Source of the DNA: Lachnospiraceae bacterium
GTDB taxonomy: Bacteria > Bacillota > Clostridia > Lachnospirales > Lachnospiraceae
Direction of reading: 5' to 3'
DNA: 64,000 nucleotides
Assembly: GCA_003979345.1 (NCBI GenBank)
Contig: RYVZ01000011.1
Coordinates: forward strand, 26,558 to 90,557
The notes below the pieces were generated by a model. That model was not told where the DNA came from and searched no databases. It saw only the letters and a list, made by a program, of their open reading frames with translations. Shown one piece after another: positions 22,730 through 31,808 of the stretch. The position numbers and the translations under genes are program-made. The first letter of the stretch is position 1. Each line of letters begins with the position of its first letter.

Positions 22730-23731
22730 TCATGCTGTATAACCATACAGCCCCCGCACCGACACCTCACCCGCATAAACCTCCACGCGCGTACCGTCCT
22801 CTTTTTCCACAATCAGCTCGCCGCTGTCCGTGATCCCCTTAGAGACGCCGGTATATTCCCCCTTGGGATCTAATACACGCACCTCGCGTCCGATACCCGC
22901 CAGATGCGCCTCATATTGTTCCCTGAGCGCCGATAAGTCATGCGTCTGTACAAAACATTCATAGTATTGTTCAAAAAAGAACATGACACGTGCAATGATC
23001 AGCGCGCGCGGCTGCATCTTTCCCGTCTCCCGGAGCACAGAAGCCGCCGTCTGTTCGATTTCTTTCGGAAAACTGCTCTGATTGACATTGATACCCGTTC
23101 CAATGACCACATGATGAATATAGCCCGGCTCCGCGCTCATCTCAGTCAGAATGCCGCATGCTTTCCGTCCGTTTATGACCACGTCATTTGGCCATTTGAT
23201 CTGAACGGACTGCCCTTCACAGACTTCCTCCAGTGCCGCGGTGACTGCCATTGCCATCAGCAGCGTCACACGGGATGCATACTCCGGCGAAAACTGCGGC
23301 TTTAATAACAATGTCATATAAACTGCTTTCCCGGCGTCCTCCGACTCCCAACCCCTGCCGCGTCTGCCGCGCCCCATCGTCTGGGTATCCGCGACCACAA
23401 GCGTGCCATGCGGCGCACCTTCGTCCGCAAGGCGTTTGGCATCAATATTCGTAGAGCCCGTTTCACCGAAATGATACACGGTCCTGCCTGCCCAGTCAGT
23501 CGTAAGACGGCTTGTGATCTCTTCCGGCGAAGTTAAGTCCGGCGCACTCTTTAGGCAGTATCCCCGATTTGAAACTGCCTCGATCTCATAGCCTTCTTCC
23601 TTTAACTGGTTGATCATCTTCCAGACAGCCGTGCGCGACACGCCGAACTGTTCGCACAGCTCCTGCCCGGAAACATAAGCATCCCTGCTGCGCAGAAGTT
23701 TTAATAACTGTGCTTTTCTATTTTCTTCCAT
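22730..23731 (-). CDS. birA: biotin-protein ligase and biotin operon repressor BirA
   Basis: 333 residues from ATG 23731 (AGAGGG upstream; two earlier in-frame ATGs lack ribosome sites). Residues 1-60 form a winged helix (YVSGQELCEQFGVSRTAVWK), so it can repress transcription. The ligase domain shows TGSTNIDAKRLADEGAPHG, biotin-binding GRGRRGRGWES and KWPNDVVINGRKACGILTE. It activates biotin with ATP and loads it on carboxylases. No biotin genes are in the window. Confidence 0.95.
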   Translation of the reverse strand: MEENRKAQLLKLLRSRDAYVSGQELCEQFGVSRTAVWKMINQLKEEGYEIEAVSNRGYCLKSAPDLTSPEEITSRLTTDWAGRTVYHFGETGSTNIDAKRLADEGAPHGTLVVADTQTMGRGRRGRGWESEDAGKAVYMTLLLKPQFSPEYASRVTLLMAMAVTAALEEVCEGQSVQIKWPNDVVINGRKACGILTEMSAEPGYIHHVVIGTGINVNQSSFPKEIEQTAASVLRETGKMQPRALIIARVMFFFEQYYECFVQTHDLSALREQYEAHLAGIGREVRVLDPKGEYTGVSKGITDSGELIVEKEDGTRVEVYAGEVSVRGLYGYTA

Positions 23732-23868
23732 TTTCAATCCCTCTGACATCTCTGACATGCTGCCCGTACCGGGTTTGTCTGCAAAGCATCAAATCGGGCT
23801 TTATTTAGACTATCAGCCAGGCCCCCCCGCCAATTTCGCTAAGGAGGCGCCCCTCTGTCAGCCTTTCC

Positions 23869-24885
23869 TCAAATTTCGTCTTCAAATGCGCCGAGGGTCG
23901 CCGCCATAACCGCCTTGATCGTATGCATACGGTTCTCAGCTTCCTCAAAGACATGGGAACGCGCAGACTCAAACACTTCGTCCGTCACTTCCATTTCATT
24001 CAGCCCATATTTCTCATAAATCTCTTTTCCGATCTTCGTATCCAGATCATGAAAAGCCGGCAGACAGTGCAGGAATACCGACTGCTCCCCTGCATTGTCC
24101 ATGACTTCTTTCGTCACGCGGTACGGCGTTAAGTCATGAATCCGTTCTTGCCATACGCTGTCGGGTTCTCCCATAGACACCCACACATCGGTACAGACCA
24201 CATCCGCCCCTTTCGTACCCGTCTTTACATCGGAAGTCAGCGTAACGCTGCCGCCGCTTACTTGGGCATATTCCATGCACTGTTTTACGAGCACTTCATT
24301 CGGAAAATATTTTTCCGGCGCACACGCCGTAAAATGCAGTCCAAGCTTCGCACACACGATCATCAGAGAGTTCCCCATATTATAGCGGGCATCCCCCATA
24401 TATACAAGCTTCAGTCCCGCGAGATGTCCGAACAATTCCCTGATCGTAAGCATATCAGCGAGCATCTGCGTCGGATGATATTCATTCGTGAGTCCGTTCC
24501 AGACCGGAACTCCGGCATAGGCAGCGAGCTCCTCGACGATCGTCTGCTCAAATCCCCGGTACTCAATACCCTCGTACATCGATCCAAGCACGCGGGCTGT
24601 ATCCTTAATGCTCTCTTTTTTGCCGATCTGAGAGCCGGAAGGATCCAGATAAGTCGTTCCCATGCCAAGATCATGCGCCGCCACCTCAAAGGAACAGCGT
24701 GTACGCGTGCTTGTTTTTTCAAAAATAAGCGCCACGTTTTTACCGCGCAGCACATCAACCGGGATACCTTTCTTCTTTTTCTCTTTTAATTCAGCCGAAA
24801 GATCCAGCAAATACGTGATCTCCTCCGGCGTAAAATCCTTTAACGTTAAAAAATGACGTCCCTTCAAGCTGATTTTTTCGTTCAT
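23869..24885 (-). CDS. argF: ornithine carbamoyltransferase
   Basis: 338 residues; ATG 24885 has GGAGGG four bases upstream, while the longer frame starts without a ribosome site. Carbamoyl-phosphate loop STRTRCSFE (about 56-64), ornithine loop HCLPAFHD near the C-terminus, and the hinge YHPTQMLADMLT. It makes citrulline from ornithine and carbamoyl phosphate, in arginine synthesis or, in reverse, in arginine fermentation; no other arg or arc genes are nearby to decide. It stands alone between birA and the SPFH gene. Confidence 0.95.
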   Translation of the reverse strand: MNEKISLKGRHFLTLKDFTPEEITYLLDLSAELKEKKKKGIPVDVLRGKNVALIFEKTSTRTRCSFEVAAHDLGMGTTYLDPSGSQIGKKESIKDTARVLGSMYEGIEYRGFEQTIVEELAAYAGVPVWNGLTNEYHPTQMLADMLTIRELFGHLAGLKLVYMGDARYNMGNSLMIVCAKLGLHFTACAPEKYFPNEVLVKQCMEYAQVSGGSVTLTSDVKTGTKGADVVCTDVWVSMGEPDSVWQERIHDLTPYRVTKEVMDNAGEQSVFLHCLPAFHDLDTKIGKEIYEKYGLNEMEVTDEVFESARSHVFEEAENRMHTIKAVMAATLGAFEDEI

Positions 24886-24997
24886 ATTCCCTCCTCTTAA
24901 ACCAAGCCCCCGCAGCATCCGCCAAATCGGAATCGTTGGCTTTATGCCCGTGCAGACACGGCACCTGACTCATTATCCGCGGGAATAAATGTGGGAA

Positions 24998-25020
24998 TGG
25001 CGCAGAAACATTCTGCGCCA
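24998..25020. terminator. hairpin downstream of the SPFH gene
   Basis: A perfect 10-bp stem TGGCGCAGAA-ACA-TTCTGCGCCA, 71 bases after the SPFH stop; T-residues on the minus side are weak, so it may only slow polymerase. Confidence 0.45.
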
Positions 25021-25090
25021 TGAAAAAACGTAACATTTCAGCCTTTCGGCTCTTTTCCCGTCGGTACGCGGCGTATCTGTCACCGCTGCG

Positions 25091-26020
25091 CTATTTGCTG
25101 ATGACTTCCTTAAAAGTAGTCGCAAGTCCGGCAATTCCCTGTAAGTCGGACGGAATGATGATCTTGGTAGCCTGCCCGTTCGCCGCTTTCTCAAATGCCT
25201 CTAAGCTCTTCAACTGCAATACCTTGTCGTCCATGCCGGATTCCTTTAAGAAACGGATACCGTCGGCTGTGGCCTGTTGCACTCTTAAGATCGCTTCCGC
25301 CTGACCTTCCGCCTCACGGATCATCTTTTCCTTCTGTGCTTCCGCACGCAGGATCGCTGCCTGCTTTTCTGCCTCGGCTTCAAGGATCGCCGCCTCTTTC
25401 TTACCTTCTGCAACCGTTACGCTTGCCTTCTTCTCGCCTTCCGCCCTCGTAACTGCTTCACGGCGTTCACGCTCCGCCTTCATCTGTCTCTCCATCGCAT
25501 TCTGGATCTCTGCAGGAGGGATGATGTTCTTTAACTCAACGCGCGTTACCTTAATTCCCCACGGGTCGGTCGCAATATCCAGCGACGCACGCATCTTCGT
25601 GTTGATCGTTTCGCGGGAGGTCAACGTCTGGTCAAGCTCTAAGTCACCGATAATATTACGCAGTGTCGTCGCCGTTAAATTTTCGATCGCCATGATCGGA
25701 TTCTCAACGCCATACGCAAACAGCCTCGGATCCGTGATCATAAAGAATACGACCGTATCGATCCGCATCGTTACGTTATCCTTCGTGATAACGGGCTGGG
25801 GTGCGAAATCCACTACCTGCTCTTTTAGCAGGACTCTCTTTGCAACCTTATCGATCAGCGGCATTTTGAAGTGAATACCTACCGGCCATGTTCCCTGATA
25901 CGCTCCGAGACGCTCCACAACAAACGCCTGCGCCTGCGGAACAATCTTTACGCAGGATGCGAGAATCAAAATGAGTAATCCAAGTACAACAAGTAATGCA
26001 ATAATTCCCAAATTGTCCAT
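25091..26020 (-). CDS. SPFH/band 7 membrane protein (QmcA/paraslipin type)
   Basis: 309 residues. One N-terminal membrane segment (about 6-26) followed by the SPFH domain (VVERLGAYQGTWPVGIHFKM, VVFFMITDPRLFAYGVENP) and a long alanine- and glutamate-rich coiled coil (about 175-255; AEAEKQAAILRAEAQKEKMI). Such proteins form membrane rings that organise microdomains and guard proteases. It follows an NfeD gene in one operon, the standard partner. Confidence 0.92.
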   Translation of the reverse strand: MDNLGIIALLVVLGLLILILASCVKIVPQAQAFVVERLGAYQGTWPVGIHFKMPLIDKVAKRVLLKEQVVDFAPQPVITKDNVTMRIDTVVFFMITDPRLFAYGVENPIMAIENLTATTLRNIIGDLELDQTLTSRETINTKMRASLDIATDPWGIKVTRVELKNIIPPAEIQNAMERQMKAERERREAVTRAEGEKKASVTVAEGKKEAAILEAEAEKQAAILRAEAQKEKMIREAEGQAEAILRVQQATADGIRFLKESGMDDKVLQLKSLEAFEKAANGQATKIIIPSDLQGIAGLATTFKEVISK

Positions 26021-26111
26021 AAAAAATCCCTTTCCTCCCGCCGCAATCCGGGCAGGAACCTCATATTCTTTTGGTTACGGTACAACTGATGTCCTCCCGC
26101 AGCACCATAGC

Positions 26112-26549
26112 CTATTTTGGCTCGACGATCAGCTTTACGCCGCTCACCTGTCTGACAACGACCACCATGCCGACCGGAAGTCTCATTCCCTCATAAAGTG
26201 TCCGCGCCGACCACTCCTGCCCGCCGACTTTTACTTCGCCGATGCCTTCCAAATTATTGATCTCGCTCGTCACGATCGCCTGCATGCCGATCATGCTCTC
26301 CACATTGGTCCGCACACGGTCTTTATTAAAATAGCGCACGGCAAGCGGTCTTGTGAACCATAAAAGCACGAGCGATACCACAAAAAACAGGATGATCTGA
26401 AGCCACAGGGGCGCCGAAAAGGCAGCAGCAACCGCTGCGATCAGACTTCCGCCTGCAAACCAGATCGTCGTCAGCGCCAGCGTCACCAGCTCGATCACGA
26501 TGAATACGGCAAGAGCTATCAGCCATATGACAGTCATATTCATAGCCAT
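26112..26549 (-). CDS. NfeD-like membrane protein
   Basis: 145 residues. Three hydrophobic segments (about 5-30, 33-50 and 52-66) then a C-terminal OB-fold (GMQAIVTSEINNLEGIGEVK, WSARTLYEGMRLPVGMVVVV). This is the short NfeD type without the serine protease. It lies upstream of the SPFH gene by 91 bases; the two are known to act together in membrane quality control. Confidence 0.92.
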   Translation of the reverse strand: MAMNMTVIWLIALAVFIVIELVTLALTTIWFAGGSLIAAVAAAFSAPLWLQIILFFVVSLVLLWFTRPLAVRYFNKDRVRTNVESMIGMQAIVTSEINNLEGIGEVKVGGQEWSARTLYEGMRLPVGMVVVVRQVSGVKLIVEPK

Positions 26550-26598
26550 TCCCCTTTCTTCCGTTGCTGTGTGTCTATCTTACACCATTTTGAAAAAA

Positions 26599-26627
26599 AA
26601 AGAAACCCTCCCACAGAGAGTTTCTTT
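26599..26627 (-). terminator. terminator of the cell-wall hydrolase gene
   Basis: Minus-strand AGAAACTCTC pairs with GAGGGTTTCT and is followed by nine T residues, 14 bases after the stop codon. Confidence 0.85.
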
Positions 26628-26641
26628 CATTTTTGTAAGTT

Positions 26642-27877
26642 TTACCAAAACGCGTGGTCACCAATGATCAGGTCGCTGCTGCGGATCGTCTTTACGTTGA
26701 AGTGAAGCACCCCGCCGACATTGCTGACGCCGCTCATCGCCTCCATCGCCGCCTGTGTGCAGGAATCCGGCACACCGCGCTGCAGTGCCTTTGCAACTCT
26801 GCCCGTCATCGCGGGCGTAAACTGCCCCGGCGCATAAATAACACCCGATATTGTGTTTGGATATGCCGGGTGGTTCACACGGTTCATCACGACCGCACCG
26901 ACTGCCAGCTGTCCCTCATAAGACTGATTACCCGCCTCGCACCAAATCAGCGCTGCCAGCAGCTGCAGATCCGTATAATTTGCCTCGACATTGGCCTGCT
27001 CCTCACTGAGCGCCGCCCTGCGTGCCGCCGCATCTTCCTGTGCCCTTCTCCTTGCCTCAGCTTCCGCAGCCTCGCGCGCTGCGATCTCCGAGATCGTCTC
27101 CCCGGTCGCGCAGACTAAATCCACAGTCACATATTCCGCAGACACATAGCCTGCACAGCCATCATAATCCACCTTGAGCCACTCGCCCTGATCTTCATAG
27201 ATATCGACAATATCCCCCTGTGCAAGCAGCGCATAAATACCAGAATCCGTAGAGGCTTCCGTGCGGATACGCAGTCCGCTCTCGTTGGCCGTCGCCGTCC
27301 ACCTTCCAACCTGCGACAGCGCTTCCTCCGCCGCCTCGTCGAACAGCAAATAATCATTTTTGGCCCATCCGACAACGCTGCCGGATCGTAAAAGCGTCCA
27401 CCCGTCTCCCTGCTCTAAGATCTCGCCATAGCAGTCGGCATACAGCCTGCCGATGATCTCCGCTTCCTCACTCGCAGATGCACGGACATTCAGCGTGCTC
27501 TGCACATTCGTCATAACAAACGCGGTTTCATTTTCCGTCCCGCCGTCCGCCGCATTCTCTGCCGGCGCTTCTGCGCCTTCCGGTTCTTCTGAACCTTCCG
27601 TGTTCTCTGCGAATGCCGCCGGTTCCGCAGATGCCTGTTCCTCCGACACATTCCCCGATGCTTCAGCGATCGTAAGTTCTGTATCCAGGATCAATGCCAC
27701 TCCGGCACTTAACGTATCCGCCCCCAAAACCAGTGCCGCTCCGGCACTCAGCGTATCTGTATTTTCGTCTTTGCCCGCTTTGACTGTCTCTGCCGGCACG
27801 ATAAAGCCCGCTAGCAGTACAACGATCATCACCATCGCCACAGCCGCATGGGGCAGCTTCAGATTCCTTGCTCCCAT
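26642..27877 (-). CDS. secreted cell-wall hydrolase with SH3b domains, SleB/CwlJ type
   Basis: 411 residues. A signal peptide or anchor (about 10-30), then an odd internal repeat (DTLSAGAALVLGA / DTLSAGVALILDT), an acidic linker, two bacterial SH3 domains (about 120-180 STLNVRASASEEAEIIGRLY; about 190-255 ESGLRIRTEASTDSGIYALL) and a C-terminal hydrolase_2 domain (LLAALIWCEAGNQSYEGQLA, AVGAVVMNRVNH) with the probable catalytic Glu in WCEAG. Likely a lytic transglycosylase acting on peptidoglycan, in growth or spore cortex. A consensus promoter lies ~110 bases upstream. Confidence 0.92.
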   Translation of the reverse strand: MGARNLKLPHAAVAMVMIVVLLAGFIVPAETVKAGKDENTDTLSAGAALVLGADTLSAGVALILDTELTIAEASGNVSEEQASAEPAAFAENTEGSEEPEGAEAPAENAADGGTENETAFVMTNVQSTLNVRASASEEAEIIGRLYADCYGEILEQGDGWTLLRSGSVVGWAKNDYLLFDEAAEEALSQVGRWTATANESGLRIRTEASTDSGIYALLAQGDIVDIYEDQGEWLKVDYDGCAGYVSAEYVTVDLVCATGETISEIAAREAAEAEARRRAQEDAAARRAALSEEQANVEANYTDLQLLAALIWCEAGNQSYEGQLAVGAVVMNRVNHPAYPNTISGVIYAPGQFTPAMTGRVAKALQRGVPDSCTQAAMEAMSGVSNVGGVLHFNVKTIRSSDLIIGDHAFW

Positions 27878-27985
27878 CCTATCAAACCTCCGCGTGATCT
27901 GTGTTATTGAATCCTCGTTCTCCTCAAAGTCTATTTCGTTCCTGTCCCAAATATTACAATTTTATTAAATATTGTTACGGCACAT

Positions 27986-28014
27986 ATAATAACAAAGCAA
28001 GAAACTTTTGTCAA
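27986..28014 (-). promoter_or_regulatory. sigma-A promoter of the cell-wall hydrolase gene
   Basis: TTGACA (28009-28014), 17-base spacer, TATTAT (27986-27991) on the minus strand, followed by a ~105-base leader. Confidence 0.8.
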
Positions 28015-28084
28015 GTTTCACACTTTGTTCATATTTCACACATTTTTCGTGGCACTTATGGTTAATTCGGCTAAATTTTTACAT

Positions 28085-28110
28085 AAAAAAAGAGCCAAAG
28101 CTCTTTTTTA
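28085..28110 (-). terminator. terminator of the lipoprotein gene
   Basis: AAAAAAGAGC-TTTG-GCTCTTTTTTT stem-loop with T-run, 27 bases after the lipoprotein stop. Confidence 0.85.
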
Positions 28111-28136
28111 CTTTTATATACAGAAGGAATCGGGCA

Positions 28137-29297
28137 TTAATCCGCTTTCAATTCTTTCCACTGTAATTGCTCCAGCGGACAAGTTAAGTCTAAACAGCAC
28201 GGCGCACTGTAGCTGCCGCCCCAGCACTCTGCAAACAGCATCCTTGAATTTCCCCCGTAATACCATCTCGGCTCCCATTCATCAGAAACCGAAGTGATCT
28301 TTGTCCCCTCATAATCATAAAAAATCAGTTCCCCGTCTCCTCTTTGATCACAAAGAATGATGTAATCCTGCGTAAGCGTAATGTTTGGAACATCCATCGA
28401 CGCCTCTGATAAAATTTCCGTTGTATCCTCCTGTATCGAATAACGGCAGAGCCCTTCCCCGCTCCCGTAATACACGAAATCATTCTGTACGGAATAAGGT
28501 CCGTAAATCCCCTCTTTTATCAGGCGGCACTGTCCCGATGCCGTATCATACCGGTACAAGGCGCCGCTCCTATAGTCAGATGTTTCATCAAAGAAACTAA
28601 CAGCCTGAAAAAACACTGCTCCGTCATGACCCTCAAGCCGGTGAACATCCGTAAAGGTCGCGTGACTATCTCCCTCATAGACGGTCTCCGCCGTCCCGCC
28701 GCCAACCGGTATCCGCTCAAGCTCCATATTCGTCTGCTTATTATCTATAAAATACACATATCCATTATTGATCAATACACTTGGTGATTCCCAAATATTT
28801 GTAGAAGCATAATCCGTCCGATACAGCTTTGTGCTGATCTCCCACTCGGAACCGTCCCCTTTAATGCGGAACAGTGCGGCATACCCATCCGAGCTGAACC
28901 CGACCGCATAGAGATTCCCCTCATAATACTGAAGGTAATACCGGTCGATCCGGTCGATCCCGTCTTCTCCAAGCGTCATTTTAGGATAGTATGCATTACA
29001 TTCCTCTCCCTCGTGCGGGCAGTCCGGTTTATTACACAACGGCACTACCCGTCCGGATTCTTTATCCATGAACATCAGGCGTGGATAAAACTGAGATTCG
29101 GTCATAGGTTCCCAAAAATAATAACCCTCTTCCGATTCTGCAATGTATTGATATTCAAAATCAGCGCCGATTTGCTCGTCCGTGCCGGCATTCCTGCCTC
29201 CCTGTCCTGTTTTTCCGCATGCTGACAGCAGGAGTATTCCTGCTGTCAGCATATAGAAAAATGAAATGCTGTCACGCCATTTGCTTTGCCTTCTCAT
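28137..29297 (-). CDS. lipoprotein with beta-propeller-like repeats
   Basis: 386 residues from ATG 29297 (GGAGGGAAAGG upstream). The N-terminus is a lipoprotein signal with lipobox LLLSACG (cysteine at about 27). The rest is rich in aromatic strand motifs of the form YYxGxLYAVGF, GNYVYFIDN-like, GALYRYD and FVYYGSGEGLCRYS, as in DUF5050 or YncE-type propellers, and includes a cysteine pair (LCNKPDCPHEGEECNAYYP) seen in Clostridial surface proteins. Function unknown; probably anchored outside the cell. It is followed by its own terminator and preceded by a small secreted protein. Confidence 0.7.
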   Translation of the reverse strand: MRRQSKWRDSISFFYMLTAGILLLSACGKTGQGGRNAGTDEQIGADFEYQYIAESEEGYYFWEPMTESQFYPRLMFMDKESGRVVPLCNKPDCPHEGEECNAYYPKMTLGEDGIDRIDRYYLQYYEGNLYAVGFSSDGYAALFRIKGDGSEWEISTKLYRTDYASTNIWESPSVLINNGYVYFIDNKQTNMELERIPVGGGTAETVYEGDSHATFTDVHRLEGHDGAVFFQAVSFFDETSDYRSGALYRYDTASGQCRLIKEGIYGPYSVQNDFVYYGSGEGLCRYSIQEDTTEILSEASMDVPNITLTQDYIILCDQRGDGELIFYDYEGTKITSVSDEWEPRWYYGGNSRMLFAECWGGSYSAPCCLDLTCPLEQLQWKELKAD

Positions 29298-29308
29298 GCC
29301 TTTCCCTC

Positions 29309-29671
29309 CTACGGCACGGTGATTTCTCCTGTTACAGCCACTGTTTTTCCATCCACATCGCCAAATGCCCTCCCCCATGTATACCGATAACCGTCAGGGC
29401 TATTGCGCACCACAATCACTTCCGTAACGCTTCCAAATTGTGTGGAGCTGGTATTTCCGGGCTTTACGTTTCCATCCGGAGTTGCTTCCTGCCAAAATGC
29501 CGTCAGCGTAAGCTTATGCCCCTGCTCTGCATATACAAATTTTGCATACAGATTCGATGCAGTAAGATCCATTGAAATACTGCTTGTCACGGCATAGCAT
29601 AAGCTTACATTACTGCCAAACATGCAAATTGCAAGCGCCATTCCCAATGCCATTTTCTTAAACTTCCCCAT
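29309..29671 (-). CDS. small secreted protein
   Basis: 120 residues from the second ATG (GGTGG seven bases upstream). Signal peptide about 1-28 (LGMALAICMFGSNVSLCYAV), mature part with beta-strand character and no known domain (LTLTAFWQEATPDGNVKPGN). It ends 11 bases before the lipoprotein start, so the two are one operon and probably act at the surface. Confidence 0.65.
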   Translation of the reverse strand: MGKFKKMALGMALAICMFGSNVSLCYAVTSSISMDLTASNLYAKFVYAEQGHKLTLTAFWQEATPDGNVKPGNTSSTQFGSVTEVIVVRNSPDGYRYTWGRAFGDVDGKTVAVTGEITVP

Positions 29672-29849
29672 TTTCATCCCACCGTCCGCTTTGTTTGATA
29701 GTAGTAACCGTTTTCATATATACCACATTTATTATATCATTTTGTATTCCTTTCGCAATAATTATTTAATTATACATTATTTTTTTAATCTGTATAAATA
29801 TACGGTTTATCTTTCCGCCGCGTCCTGCAATCATAACATTTGCTTTCAC

Positions 29850-30647
29850 TCACAGCTTCTTTGATTTCTCCATACATGCGCAGAGCGCCTCCATGACCGC
29901 GCTGCGCATTCCGGCGCGCTCCAATGCACGCACTCCTTCGATCGTAGTACCTGCGGGCGAGCACACCATATCCTTTAACTCTCCCGGATGTTTCCCCGAC
30001 TCCAACATCAGCTTCGCCGTTCCCAAAACGGTCTGCGCCGCAAATTCATACGCCTGCGTCCGCGGCATTCCGCCCAGGACCGCCGCGTCCGCCATTGCCT
30101 CCACAAACATGCAGACATAAGCGGGCGCACTTCCCGCCACTGCTCCGACCGTGTCCATAAGGCGCTCCGGCACCACGACAGCCCTGCCAAATGAAGAAAG
30201 CAGCTTCTGCGCCGTTTCCTGATCCTGTTCTGTCACACGTTCATTATAGCATACGCCCGTACAGCCTTCCCCCACCAGTGCCGGCGTATTTGGCATACAG
30301 CGCACGAGACGAAGCGTCTTACCGAATTCCTGCTCGATATAGGACATCGTTTTTCCTGCCGCGATTGAAATAACGAGTGTTCTTTTATCAACATCATCCT
30401 TGATCTGTGCAATCACCTGCGGAAAAAGCTGCGGCTTCACTGCCAGAAAAAGAATGTCCGCCTCTTTTGCCACAAGACAGTTGTCCCGAGTAGTCTCTAT
30501 GCCGAAGCGCTCTGCACACTCCCGGATTGTCCGCTCCGTGGCGGCGGAGCCGATCAGTTCGTCCGTCTTTGCCGCTCCTTTTTCAAGCATGCCGCCGATG
30601 ATCGCTTTCGCCATATTGCCAAGTCCGATAAAACCGATTTTCATCAT
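29850..30647 (-). CDS. proC: pyrroline-5-carboxylate reductase
   Basis: 265 residues. The last step of proline synthesis, with NAD(P)H. N-terminal dinucleotide loop IGFIGLGNMAKAIIGG; central FLAVKPQLFPQVI; C-terminal dimer motif MVCSPAGTTIEGVRALERAG. The start is MM at 30647/30644. It stands alone; its upstream region is a degenerate repeat block (30700-30815). Confidence 0.96.
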   Translation of the reverse strand: MMKIGFIGLGNMAKAIIGGMLEKGAAKTDELIGSAATERTIRECAERFGIETTRDNCLVAKEADILFLAVKPQLFPQVIAQIKDDVDKRTLVISIAAGKTMSYIEQEFGKTLRLVRCMPNTPALVGEGCTGVCYNERVTEQDQETAQKLLSSFGRAVVVPERLMDTVGAVAGSAPAYVCMFVEAMADAAVLGGMPRTQAYEFAAQTVLGTAKLMLESGKHPGELKDMVCSPAGTTIEGVRALERAGMRSAVMEALCACMEKSKKL

Positions 30648-30699
30648 TTTGTCCTCCGCTCTATTTCAGGCGCATCCCTATGTGCGCTCCTGTCCCGTT

Positions 30700-30815
30700 C
30701 TTTTGCTCTTGCTTTTTATACTTCTGCTCTTTACACTCCCGTTTTTATGCCTCTGCTCTTATGCCCTTGCTCTTTATAGCGCTGTTTTTATCCTCTGCTC
30801 TTTATACTTCCGAGC
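30700..30815. repeat. degenerate short tandem repeats upstream of proC
   Basis: Words of the type TGCTCTTTATA, CTGTTTTTAT and CTCTGCTCTTATG recur about every 15 bases, seven to eight times, between proC and the RNA methyltransferase gene. They are too degenerate to give a fixed unit. No gene is seen in the interval. Confidence 0.4.
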
Positions 30816-30836
30816 CGCTTTACCGTGTAACAGCAC

Positions 30837-31631
30837 TCACACACGCCGCTGGCGCGCCGCCTCATAGAGCAGGATCCCCGCAGCCATCGCCGCATTCAGG
30901 GATTCCACGCATCCCTTCATCGGAATGATGATGCGGCTGTCAGCCTGCGCCACTGTTTCCGCCCGCAGTCCGTTTCCCTCGTTCCCGATTAGAAACGCAC
31001 AGGGCTTACGATAATCCGGTTCGTCATAGACGCGCGCACCCTCAACCAATGCCGCGGCATAGATACACACACCTGCCGCCCGCAGCTCTGCAAGCGTTCC
31101 GGGGAGATCTTCCGTCACGGCAAACGGCACCCTGTAAACAGAACCCATCGTGGAACGAATCGTCTTCGGACTGTAAATATCCACCGTATCCCGCGTCATG
31201 ATCACGCCGGATGCTCCCGCACCTTCAGCCGTCCGCAGCATCGTTCCAAGATTTCCCGGATCCTGAATGTTTTCTAATATCAGCAGCATCGCTGCTCTTC
31301 CGTCTGTTTTATTTAATAACGCATGTGTTTCATATTTTTTCTGCCTCACGACCGTCATAATACCTTGCGGCGTCATGGTGTCACTGATCTTACGGAACAC
31401 TTCGCCGCTCACCAGTTCAAAGGAAACCCGGTCCAGTTTTTCCCGCATGGCAGTGTCGGCGCCTCGATAGGCGTTTTCCTCCACATAGACCGACTCGATC
31501 TGTTCAGGCGGTGCTTCCATAAAAAGTTTACGTCCCTCTGCAAGGAACAAGCCCGTCTCCGCACGTGCTTTCGCCTTCACCGAGAGCTCCGCAAGCTCCT
31601 TTACTTTTTTGTTTGCCGTGCTTGTGATCAT
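30837..31631 (-). CDS. TrmH/SpoU-family RNA 2'-O-methyltransferase
   Basis: 264 residues: an N-terminal substrate-binding domain (KKVKELAELSVKAKARAETG) then a SPOUT knot with motif 1 NIQDPGNLGTMLRTAEGAGA, motif 2 FLIGNEGNGL and motif 3 IPMKGCVESLNAAMAAGILL. It methylates a ribose in rRNA or tRNA; RlmB-like position 2251 of 23S rRNA is one possibility, but the sequence does not settle the target. Confidence 0.92.
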   Translation of the reverse strand: MITSTANKKVKELAELSVKAKARAETGLFLAEGRKLFMEAPPEQIESVYVEENAYRGADTAMREKLDRVSFELVSGEVFRKISDTMTPQGIMTVVRQKKYETHALLNKTDGRAAMLLILENIQDPGNLGTMLRTAEGAGASGVIMTRDTVDIYSPKTIRSTMGSVYRVPFAVTEDLPGTLAELRAAGVCIYAAALVEGARVYDEPDYRKPCAFLIGNEGNGLRAETVAQADSRIIIPMKGCVESLNAAMAAGILLYEAARQRRV

Positions 31632-31767
31632 GCGCTCCTCCCCAACCGCTCATACGCAACGCTGCCTGCACCCATCCGGTTCGCTCCCGTTAAAACGCTC
31701 CAAACCCTGTTTTTTCGGATTCCTATTAAAAGCCCTGCATCCTGCAATTTCCGTTCCCCATCACTCT

Positions 31768-31804
31768 TAAAAAAGAGCTTCCCTCCGCAGGAAGCTCCTT
31801 TTTG
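31768..31804 (-). terminator. terminator of pfkA
   Basis: AGGAGCTTCC-TGCGGAG-GGAAGCTCTTTTTT on the minus strand, a few bases after the pfkA stop; the plus strand also ends in TCCTTTTTG, so it may work both ways. Confidence 0.85.
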
Positions 31805-31808
31805 ACCG